Below, piece by piece: positions 1 to 5,329 of a stretch of 5,504 bases of DNA (positions are counted from its first letter, which is position 1; the number at the start of each line of letters is the position of its first letter). The DNA is from Gammaproteobacteria bacterium. GTDB taxonomy: Bacteria > Pseudomonadota > Gammaproteobacteria > Xanthomonadales > Xanthomonadaceae. Both the position numbers and the translations under genes were made by a program. Below the pieces are notes generated by a model. That model saw nothing but the letters and a program-made list of their open reading frames with translations. It had not been told where the DNA came from and did not search any database. Where the stretch lies: contig JAUIJO010000199.1 in assembly GCA_030431185.1 (NCBI GenBank), positions 1 to 5,504 of the forward strand, given 5' to 3'.

Positions 1-1176
1 TCAGGCGGCGCGCGCCTTCAGCGCGGCGACGGCCGGCAACTCCTTGCCTTCCAGGAACTCGAGGAACGCACCGCCGCCGGTGGAGATGTAGCCGACGTCA
101 TCGGCGATGGCGTACTTGTCGACCGCCGCGAGCGTGTCGCCGCCGCCGGCGATCGAGAACGCCGGGCTCGCCGCGATGGCCCGCGCCATCGCCTCCGTGC
201 CGTGGCCGAAGGCGTCGAACTCGAACACGCCCACCGGGCCGTTCCAGACCACCGTGCCCGCCTTCGCGATGAGTGCGGCGTACGCCTTCGCGGTGGCCGG
301 CCCGATGTCGAGGATCATGTCGTCGGCACCGACCGCATCGACCGCCTTGACGGTGGCCGGGGCATCGGCGGCGAACGCCGGCGCGACCACCACGTCGACC
401 GGCAGCGGGATGTCCGCGCCGCGGGCGCGGGCGTCGGCCATGATCTTCTTCGCGGTGTCGACCAGGTCCATCTCCACCAGCGACTTGCCCACGCCGTGTC
501 CCATCGCCGCGACGAACGTGTTGGCGATCCCGCCCCCGACGATCAACTGGTCGACCTTGGACACGAGCGAGCCCAGCAGCTCGAGCTTGGTGCTGACCTT
601 CGAGCCGGCGACGATCGCGAGCAGCGGACGGGCGGGCTTGTCGAGTGCCTTGCCGAGCGCATCGAGCTCGGCCATCAGCAGGGGGCCGCCCGCGGCCACC
701 TTCGCGTGGCGGATGACGCCGTGCGTGGACGCCTGCGCGCGGTGGGCGGTGCCGAAGGCATCCATGACGAACACGTCGCACAGCGCGGCATATTGCTTCG
801 ACAGCGCCTCGTCGTCGGCCTTCTCGCCGACATTCATGCGGCAATTCTCGAGCAGGACCAGCTGGCCCGGCGCCACGTCGACGCCGCCCACCCAGTCGCG
901 CACCAGCGGCACGTCCATGCCGAGCAGCTCCGACAGTCGCGCGGCGACCGGCGCCAGCGAATCGGCCTCGCTCCATTCGCCCTCGGTCGGGCGGCCGCGG
1001 TGCGAGGTCACCATGACCGCGGCGCCCTTCTCCAGCGCCAGCCTGATGGTCGGCAAGGCGGCGGTGATGCGCTGCCCGGACGTGATCCGGCCGTCGGCGA
1101 TGGGCACGTTGAGGTCTTCGCGGATCAGCACGCGCTTGCCGGCGAGGTCGAGGTCGGTCATGCGGAGGATGGACAT
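1..1176 (-). CDS. pgk: Phosphoglycerate kinase (complete)
   Basis: Cytoplasmic glycolytic/gluconeogenic enzyme that transfers phosphate between 1,3-bisphosphoglycerate and ADP, giving 3-phosphoglycerate and ATP. The 391-residue product has the normal bacterial length and the family motifs in order: KRVLIREDLNVP (14-25, with R19, D21 and N23 for 3-phosphoglycerate binding), SHRGRP (58-63), LLENCR (108-113), DAFGTAHRA (139-147), the nucleotide-site GSKVSTK (191-197, K193 and K197), WNGPVGVFE (311-319, E319) and GGGDT (344-348). The start MSILRMTDLD is chosen because homologues I recall from Xanthomonadaceae begin the same way. The open frame continues about 101 codons upstream, but that part runs antisense through the nrdAB promoter and riboswitch and has no PGK homology. 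The ribosome binding site is weak (GGAA about 9 nt upstream). SHRGRP has R where SHLGRP is usual, and REDLN replaces the commoner RVDFN; the substrate residues are kept. The stop lies at the window edge, so the next gene is not visible. Confidence 0.97.
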   Translation of the reverse strand: MSILRMTDLDLAGKRVLIREDLNVPIADGRITSGQRITAALPTIRLALEKGAAVMVTSHRGRPTEGEWSEADSLAPVAARLSELLGMDVPLVRDWVGGVDVAPGQLVLLENCRMNVGEKADDEALSKQYAALCDVFVMDAFGTAHRAQASTHGVIRHAKVAAGGPLLMAELDALGKALDKPARPLLAIVAGSKVSTKLELLGSLVSKVDQLIVGGGIANTFVAAMGHGVGKSLVEMDLVDTAKKIMADARARGADIPLPVDVVVAPAFAADAPATVKAVDAVGADDMILDIGPATAKAYAALIAKAGTVVWNGPVGVFEFDAFGHGTEAMARAIAASPAFSIAGGGDTLAAVDKYAIADDVGYISTGGGAFLEFLEGKELPAVAALKARAA

Positions 1177-1241
1177 GGGACAGGATTCCGTGTGTCGAAG
1201 GGACGGTCGCGCGACCCGGGGCGGCGACCGCAGGGAGCGCC

Positions 1242-1270
1242 ATTGTCCGGCTCCCGGCCGGTACGGGCAA
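1242..1270 (-). promoter_or_regulatory. Candidate sigma-70 promoter for pgk
   Basis: On the minus strand TTGCCC (1265-1270, 4 of 6 to TTGACA) and GACAAT (1242-1247, 4 of 6 to TATAAT) are separated by exactly 17 bp. Transcription would begin near 1235, giving a leader of about 60 nt before the pgk ATG at 1176. That leader contains a perfect 12-bp palindrome, GGTCGCGCGACC (1205-1216), which could be an RNA hairpin or just GC-rich chance. The assignment is by eye and the matches are moderate. Confidence 0.4.
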
Positions 1271-1300
1271 ATGCGCTCGCAGGGGTCTTTCAGGACTTGC

Positions 1301-1316
1301 CCACAACATCTGGTGT
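1301..1316 (+). promoter_or_regulatory. NrdR box 1 (upstream operator of nrdAB)
   Basis: The 16-mer CCACAACATCTGGTGT agrees at about 12 of 16 positions with the NrdR-box consensus as I recall it (acaCwAtATaTwGtgt). NrdR is the ATP-cone repressor that binds paired boxes in front of ribonucleotide reductase genes and responds to ATP/dATP. The box overlaps the first base of the predicted -35 element and is paired with a second box exactly 31 bp downstream. The family regularly shows this spacing of about three helical turns (15-16 bp gap). The position, the pairing and the gene controlled all agree. Confidence 0.75.
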
Positions 1317-1343
1317 TGACTGGACGAAAAATCAGGTTATGTT
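1316..1343 (+). promoter_or_regulatory. nrdAB promoter (-35/-10)
   Basis: TTGACT (1316-1321, 5 of 6 to TTGACA) and TATGTT (1338-1343, 4 of 6 to TATAAT) are separated by 16 bp. The predicted start is near 1349-1351, which is the first base of riboswitch helix P1. The transcript would therefore begin almost directly with the aptamer. The -35 element touches NrdR box 1 and the -10 element lies within NrdR box 2. This is an inference from sequence alone, but the independent fit of promoter, operators and aptamer start supports it. Confidence 0.65.
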
Positions 1344-1347
1344 GTGG
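1332..1347 (+). promoter_or_regulatory. NrdR box 2 (downstream operator of nrdAB)
   Basis: TCAGGTTATGTTGTGG matches the recalled NrdR consensus at about 10 of 16 positions, strongest in its right half (TTATGTTGTGG). Its final ATGTTGTGG (1339-1347) is the exact reverse complement of CCACAACAT (1301-1309) in box 1, so the strong half-sites face outward. The gap between the boxes is 15 bp. The predicted -10 hexamer sits inside this box, so NrdR bound here would block RNA polymerase directly. Confidence 0.7.
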
Positions 1348-1349
1348 CC

Positions 1350-1554
1350 GTCGGTGCCGCACTGCCTTGCAGGCGCGGCTTAATAGGGAAGTCCGGTGCG
1401 GCATGCCATCACAGGCGGCCAAGGCCGGCGCTGCCCCGCAGCGGTAGTGGAAACGAACTCCGTCATGGCACTGGGGCACGGCCCCGGGAAGCGACGGACA
1501 GTAGGCAGGAGCCGGTCATCCGGTCCCGCGTCCAGAGCCCGAAGACCTGCCGAC
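1350..1554 (+). promoter_or_regulatory. Cobalamin (B12) riboswitch aptamer controlling nrdAB
   Basis: This RNA element binds a cobalamin, probably adenosylcobalamin, and lowers expression of the gene after it. The sequence shows the whole conserved core in order: P1 5' strand GTCGG (1350-1354), P2 GCCGC (1356-1360)/GCGGC (1375-1379), TTAATAGGGAA (1380-1390), CCGGTG at P3 (1393-1398, closing with CCGG 1425-1428), P5 GCTG-CCCCG-CAGC (1430-1442), GGTAGTGGAAA (1443-1453), CACTG (1469-1473), GGGAAGCG (1486-1493), the B12 box at 1535-1552 and P1 3' strand CCGAC (1550-1554). The B12 box core CCCGAAGACCTGCC (1538-1551) equals that of the E. coli btuB leader as I recall it, and the box fits 17 of 18 positions of the published consensus. 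The segments 1399-1424 and 1494-1534 are variable peripheral stems. It sits on the nrdAB strand, between that operon's promoter and its first gene. Confidence 0.97.
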
Positions 1555-1592
1555 AGCCGCGCGATGCACACCGCGCGGTGACCGGCCAGGGA

Positions 1593-1608
1593 GTCTCCGG
1601 GGGGAGAC
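1593..1608 (+). promoter_or_regulatory. P13 hairpin with L13 kissing loop (riboswitch regulatory domain)
   Basis: GTCTC (1593-1597) pairs perfectly with GAGAC (1604-1608) and leaves the loop CGGGGG. The five bases CGGGG (1598-1602) are the exact complement of aptamer loop L5 CCCCG (1434-1438). In cobalamin riboswitches a hairpin just downstream of P1 docks onto L5 in the ligand-bound state. In E. coli btuB, as I recall it, L5 is ACGCG and L13 is CGCGU. Both the position and the complementarity are as expected here. The pairing was derived by hand and not computed. Confidence 0.65.
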
Positions 1609-1612
1609 GGTC

Positions 1613-1695
1613 GGTGTCGCGGCGGGCATCCGGCATCGGATGTCCGCTGGAAGGCCGGTCCGGCCCTTCGCGCCCGTCTCGGGCTGCGCGACACC
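1613..1695 (+). other. Compact four-way-junction-like RNA fold in the nrdA leader
   Basis: A 9-bp perfect outer helix, GGTGTCGCG (1613-1621) with CGCGACACC (1687-1695), encloses three hairpins that fill almost all the space. Hairpin A has 11 bp with one G-U pair (1622-1632/1637-1647, loop GCAT). Hairpin B has 8 bp with one bulged C (1650-1657/1661-1669). Hairpin C is GCCCG-TCT-CGGGC (1672-1684). It is not a tRNA, because there is no T-loop motif and no anticodon-arm geometry. It may be part of the riboswitch switching mechanism or a transcript-stabilising element. The fold was found by hand pairing only. Confidence 0.4.
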
Positions 1696-1803
1696 CCGCC
1701 TCCATCCTGCAGGTTCCGCGCCCACGGGGGCGTGGCTGGGCCGACGCGGTCGCGTCGCACCAGCCCCTCCCGTGCATCGATCCCGAGGGAGGGTCGGTGA
1801 CCC

Positions 1804-1821
1804 GTGCGCCCCGCACTGGAG
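1804..1821 (+). promoter_or_regulatory. nrdA ribosome binding site next to a small hairpin
   Basis: GGAG (1818-1821) lies 7 nt before the ATG at 1829 and decides the nrdA start. Immediately upstream, GTGCG-CCC-CGCAC (1804-1816) forms a 5-bp stem. With T1817 bulged, CC at 1802-1803 can also pair with GG at 1818-1819 and partly hide the site. This would suit translational control by the riboswitch, but the link is inferred. Confidence 0.6.
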
Positions 1822-1828
1822 CTTTGCC

Positions 1829-4315
1829 ATGACCACCGACAGTCCCCTCCTCGTCGACGCCGACGCGCCAACGATCCCGCGCGACACCCCGCCCTCCCTG
1901 GCCAGCGTCGTCCCCGCGGCCACCGTCGCGCCGTCCGGCGCGGGTTTCAGCCTCACCCCGCCCGCCAGCGCGCTCAGCATGAGCGTCACCAAGCGCAACG
2001 GCAGGCGCGAGCCGGTGGACCTCAACAAGATCGTGCGGGCGATCACCCGTTGCAGCGGCGACCTGTACGCGATCGACCCGATGCGCGTCGCCACCCGCAC
2101 GATCTCCGGGCTCTACGATGGCGCGACCACGCGCGAGCTGGACGAGCTGTCGATCCGCACTGCCGCCCTGCTGACCGCCGAGGAACCGGAGTACGGCCGC
2201 CTGGCGGCACGCCTGCTGGCGGCGGTGATCCAGAAGGAAGTGGCCGCGATCGACATCAACGCCTTCTCCCAGTCCGTGCAGCGCGGCCATGAGCTGGGCA
2301 TCGTCAACGACCGCCTGCTCGGGTTCGTGCAGGCGAACGCTCGCAAGCTGAACGACGCGATCGACGACAGCCTCGACCGGCGGTTCGATTACTTCGGGCT
2401 CCGCACCCTCTACGACCGCTACCTGTTGCGCCACCCGACCGCGCGCACCGTGATCGAGACGCCCCAGCAGTTCTTCCTGCGCGTCGCCTGCGCGCTGAGC
2501 GAGGACGTCGGCGACGCGCTGGCCTTGTACCGCCGGATGGCGCAGCTGGACTACGTGCCCTCCTCGCCCACCCTCTTCAACGCGGGCACCACGCACGAGC
2601 AGCTGTCGAGCTGCTTCCTGCTCGACTCGCCCGAGGATTCCCTCGAGGGCATCTACAAGCGCTACATGGACGTGGCCAAGCTGAGCAAGTTCAGCGGCGG
2701 CATCGGCCTGTCCTATAGCCGCATCCGCTCGCACGGATCGCTGATCCGGAGCACGAACGGCCTGAGCAACGGCATCGTGCCATGGCTCAAGACGCTCGAC
2801 GCCTCCGTGGCGGCGGTAAACCAGGGCGGCAAGCGCAAGGGCGCGGCCTGCGTCTACCTGGAACCCTGGCACGCCGACGTGGAAGCGTTCCTGGAGCTCC
2901 GCGACAACACCGGCGACGAGGCCCGCCGCACGCACAACCTCAACCTCGCCAACTGGATCCCCGACGAGTTCATGCGTCGCGTGGAGTCGGACGCCCCGTG
3001 GTCGCTGTTCGATCCGCACAAGGTGCCGCAGTTGACCGACCTGTGGGGCGAGGCGTTCGACACCGCCTACCGCGCCGCCGAGGCGGCCGGACTCGCCCAC
3101 AAGCAGGTCCAGGCGCGCGAGCTTTACACGCGCATGCTGCGCACGCTCGCGCAGACCGGCAACGGCTGGATGAACTTCAAGGACAAGTCCAACCGCGCCT
3201 GCAACCAGACCGCGCGCGAAGGCAACGTGGTGCACCTGTCCAACCTGTGCACGGAGATCCTGGAGGTCACCTCGCAGGACGAGACCGCGGTCTGCAACCT
3301 CGGCTCGATCAACCTGTCGCACCACGTCGAGCTCTTCGAGGAAGGACCGGTGCATGGCCAGGCGGGGCGCTTCGATTTCGACAGGCTGGCCGAGACCGTG
3401 CGCTTGGCCGTGCGCCAGCTCGACCGCGTGATCGACCTGAATTTCTATCCCATCGAAACCGCGCGCCGGGCCAACCTCAAGTGGCGGCCGGTGGGCCTGG
3501 GCACGATGGGCCTGCAGGATGTGTTCTTCAAGCTGCGCCTGCCCTTCGACTCCGGGCCGGCGCGGAAGCTGTCGCGGGACATCGCCGAGGCGATCTATTT
3601 CCATGCACTGTCGGCCTCGAACGAGCTGGCGATCGAACGCGGCCGCCATCCCGGCTTCGACGACACCCGCGCCGCGCGGGGCGAACTGCAGTTCGAAGCG
3701 TGGGGCGTCGCGCCCTCCGAAGCGCTGGACTGGGACGGGCTGCGCGCGCGCATCCGCGAACACGGCCTGCGCAATTCGCTCCTGATCGCGATCGCCCCCA
3801 CCGCGACCATCGCGTCCATCGCCGGCTGCTACGAGTGCATCGAGCCGCAGGTCTCCAACCTGTTCAAGCGCGAGACCCTGTCGGGCGACTTCATCGTGGT
3901 GAACCGCTACCTGGTCGAGGAGCTGAAGGCGCTCGGCCACTGGACGCCCGAGCTTCGCGACCGCATCAAGATGGCCGAGGGCTCGATCCAGGGCATCGAC
4001 GAGATCCCGGAAACACTGCGCCAGGTCTACCGCACCGCCTGGGAGCTGCCGATGCGCTCGCTGATCGACATGGCCGCCGACCGCGGCGCCTTCATCGACC
4101 AGAGCCAATCGCTGAACCTGTTCATCGAGAGCCCGAACATCGGACAGCTGTCCTCGATGTACATGTACGCCTGGAAGAAGGGACTCAAGACGACCTATTA
4201 CCTGCGTTCGCGTCCCGCGACCCGGATCGCCAAGTCGACGGTCGGCGCGGTCGCGCCGGCCGCGGCGGTGAGCTGCTCGCTGGAGAATCCCGAATCCTGC
4301 GAGGCCTGCCAGTGA
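1829..4315 (+). CDS. nrdA: Class Ia ribonucleoside-diphosphate reductase, alpha (large) subunit
   Basis: Cytoplasmic catalytic subunit that, with NrdB, reduces ribonucleoside diphosphates to deoxyribonucleotides for DNA synthesis. It has 828 residues, against 761 in E. coli. Residues 1-50 are a Pro/Ala-rich extension of unknown role. About 51-137 is an ATP-cone (starting MSVTKRNGRREPVDLNKI), the site of overall dATP inhibition. The catalytic barrel follows. By alignment from memory, the redox pair is C262 and C489; the radical site is N472-x-C474-x-E476 in HLSNLCTEI; PTAT (657-660) is the phosphate-binding turn; Y790-Y791 are the radical-transfer tyrosines; and C824-x2-C827 at the tail re-reduces the active site. 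The C474 to C489 spacing of 15 resembles the eukaryotic-type enzyme rather than the 23 of E. coli. ATG 1829 is chosen for its GGAG site. An in-frame ATG at 1640 lies in a leader hairpin and adds non-homologous sequence. The last codons overlap nrdB. Confidence 0.97.
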   Translation: MTTDSPLLVDADAPTIPRDTPPSLASVVPAATVAPSGAGFSLTPPASALSMSVTKRNGRREPVDLNKIVRAITRCSGDLYAIDPMRVATRTISGLYDGATTRELDELSIRTAALLTAEEPEYGRLAARLLAAVIQKEVAAIDINAFSQSVQRGHELGIVNDRLLGFVQANARKLNDAIDDSLDRRFDYFGLRTLYDRYLLRHPTARTVIETPQQFFLRVACALSEDVGDALALYRRMAQLDYVPSSPTLFNAGTTHEQLSSCFLLDSPEDSLEGIYKRYMDVAKLSKFSGGIGLSYSRIRSHGSLIRSTNGLSNGIVPWLKTLDASVAAVNQGGKRKGAACVYLEPWHADVEAFLELRDNTGDEARRTHNLNLANWIPDEFMRRVESDAPWSLFDPHKVPQLTDLWGEAFDTAYRAAEAAGLAHKQVQARELYTRMLRTLAQTGNGWMNFKDKSNRACNQTAREGNVVHLSNLCTEILEVTSQDETAVCNLGSINLSHHVELFEEGPVHGQAGRFDFDRLAETVRLAVRQLDRVIDLNFYPIETARRANLKWRPVGLGTMGLQDVFFKLRLPFDSGPARKLSRDIAEAIYFHALSASNELAIERGRHPGFDDTRAARGELQFEAWGVAPSEALDWDGLRARIREHGLRNSLLIAIAPTATIASIAGCYECIEPQVSNLFKRETLSGDFIVVNRYLVEELKALGHWTPELRDRIKMAEGSIQGIDEIPETLRQVYRTAWELPMRSLIDMAADRGAFIDQSQSLNLFIESPNIGQLSSMYMYAWKKGLKTTYYLRSRPATRIAKSTVGAVAPAAAVSCSLENPESCEACQ
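4301..4304 (+). promoter_or_regulatory. nrdB ribosome binding site inside the nrdA 3' end
   Basis: GAGG at 4301-4304 lies 7 nt before the GTG at 4312, within the codons for the NrdA tail cysteines. It supports a GTG start for nrdB. The stop of nrdA and the start of nrdB share bases (GTGA, 4312-4315), an arrangement typical of translational coupling that would keep the two subunits in step. Confidence 0.7.
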
Positions 4316-5325
4316 ACGCCTCCAGCCACCTGCTCGATCCGGGCTTCGACCTGACCCTGCGGCCGATGCGCTACCCGCGCTTCTACGAGATGTACCGCGA
4401 CGCGATCCGCAACACCTGGACCGTGGAGGAAGTCGACTTCTCGCTCGACGTCAACGACCTGCGGCACAAGTTCGGTCCCGCCGAACGCCACCTGGTCGAA
4501 CGGCTGGTGGCATTCTTCGCCACCGGGGACTCGATCGTCGCCAACAACCTGGTGCTCAACCTGTACCAGCACATCAATGCGCCCGAAGCGCGGATGTACC
4601 TGTCGCGCCAGTTGTACGAGGAAGCGCTGCACGTGCAGTTCTACCTCACGCTGCTCGACACCTACCTGCCGGACCCGGTCGCGCGCGCGAAGGCCTTCGC
4701 GGCGGTCGAGAACATCCCGTCCATCCGCGCCAAGGCGGACTTCTGCTTCCGCTGGATGGACTCGATCCAGGACCTGCGGCGGATCGAGACGCTCGACCAG
4801 CGCCGGCGCTTCCTGCTGAACCTGGTCTGCTTCGCCTGCTGCATCGAAGGCCTGTTCTTCTTCGCCGCCTTCGCCTACGTGTACTACCTGCGCTCGCGCG
4901 GCCTGCTGCACGGGCTGGCCTCGGGCACCAACTGGGTGTTCCGCGACGAGAGTTGCCACATGGCGTTCGCGTTCGAGGTCATCGACACCGTCCGCAAGGA
5001 AGAGCCGGGCCTGTTCGACACCGAACTGCAACAGCAGGTGGTCACCATGCTCGAAGAAGCGGTCGACTGCGAGATGCGCTTCGCCGAGGACGTCCTGTCC
5101 GGCGGCGTGGTCGGGCTGTCGACCCGGGACATGCGGCAATACCTGGAGTATTGCGCCGACCAGCGCCTGGCCCAGCTCGGCATGCCCCGGCACTTCGGCG
5201 CGAGCAACCCGTTCGGCTTCATGGACCTGCAGGACGTGCAGGAAGTGACCAACTTCTTCGAGCGCCGCGTGTCGGCGTACCAGGTCGGCGTCAGCGGAGA
5301 GGTGGCCTTCGACGCGAGTTTCTGA
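4312..5325 (+). CDS. nrdB: Class Ia ribonucleoside-diphosphate reductase, beta (small, radical-generating) subunit
   Basis: Ferritin-like subunit whose di-iron centre and oxygen generate the tyrosyl radical that NrdA needs. It has 337 residues, against 376 in E. coli. All metal ligands are visible: D73, E104 and H107 (EALH), E179 (IEGLFFFAAF), E213 and H216 (DESCH). Y111, four residues after H107, is the radical tyrosine, so this is a tyrosyl-radical enzyme and not the tyrosine-lacking class Ic type. Y323 in SAYQVG matches the long-range radical-transfer tyrosine (E. coli Y356), and the acidic/aromatic tail ending FDASF should dock onto NrdA. The GTG start at 4312 overlaps the nrdA stop and has GAGG 7 nt upstream. 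The next in-frame ATG (4366) would remove the conserved HLLDPGFDLTLRP segment. No nrdI, nrdH or ferredoxin maintenance gene (yfaE type) is visible downstream. Confidence 0.97.
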   Translation: MNASSHLLDPGFDLTLRPMRYPRFYEMYRDAIRNTWTVEEVDFSLDVNDLRHKFGPAERHLVERLVAFFATGDSIVANNLVLNLYQHINAPEARMYLSRQLYEEALHVQFYLTLLDTYLPDPVARAKAFAAVENIPSIRAKADFCFRWMDSIQDLRRIETLDQRRRFLLNLVCFACCIEGLFFFAAFAYVYYLRSRGLLHGLASGTNWVFRDESCHMAFAFEVIDTVRKEEPGLFDTELQQQVVTMLEEAVDCEMRFAEDVLSGGVVGLSTRDMRQYLEYCADQRLAQLGMPRHFGASNPFGFMDLQDVQEVTNFFERRVSAYQVGVSGEVAFDASF

Positions 5326-5329
5326 CGTA

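Larger units (their letters stand above)
1555..1828 (+). other. Long structured nrdA 5' leader (riboswitch expression platform), no gene
   Basis: The 274 nt between aptamer and nrdA contain no credible gene but are dense in hairpins that I could pair by hand. These are CCGCGCG/CGCGCGG (1557-1563/1572-1578); P13 (1593-1608); a branched fold at 1613-1695; CCACG-GGGG-CGTGG (1722-1735); a two-part stem GGCTGG/CCAGCC (1734-1739/1760-1765) enclosing CGACGC/GCGTCG (1742-1747/1752-1757); CCCTCCC/GGGAGGG (1765-1771/1787-1793); and GTGCG-CCC-CGCAC (1804-1816). Some share bases and so are alternatives. No stem is followed by a T run, so a classical intrinsic terminator is not seen. Control is more likely translational or Rho-dependent. 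High GC makes chance stems common, so the individual stems are only moderately secure. Confidence 0.6.

Noticed and set aside
1205..1216. Perfect palindrome GGTCGCGCGACC in the pgk leader as an operator
   Set aside because: It is short, made only of GC-rich words common in this genome type, and no second copy or known regulator consensus supports it.
1301..1347. Outward-facing 9-bp inverted repeat CCACAACAT/ATGTTGTGG read as a transposon end or attachment site
   Set aside because: It is fully explained by the outer half-sites of the two phased NrdR boxes; there is no transposase or target duplication.
1177..1479. N-terminal extension of PGK on the minus strand
   Set aside because: It would be antisense to the nrdAB promoter, operators and aptamer, and PGK homology begins only at MSILRMTDLD.
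1613..1695. tRNA-like cloverleaf in the nrdA leader
   Set aside because: There are four helices, but there is no T-loop consensus, no D-loop, no 7-nt anticodon loop and no CCA end. Kept only as a structured leader element.
1640..1828. In-frame upstream ATG giving a 63-residue longer NrdA
   Set aside because: It has no ribosome binding site, the ATG lies in a strong leader hairpin, the added residues look like translated RNA structure, and ATG 1829 has a good GGAG site at 7 nt.
1344..1832. 162-codon plus-strand open frame across the riboswitch, ending at the nrdA start
   Set aside because: It coincides with the aptamer and hairpins, has no recognisable protein family, and long stop-free frames are expected at this GC content.
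1463..4108. 881-codon minus-strand open frame opposite nrdA
   Set aside because: The protein is a His/Arg/Gly-rich antisense shadow of nrdA with no domain. The plus-strand frame carries all the RNR catalytic motifs.
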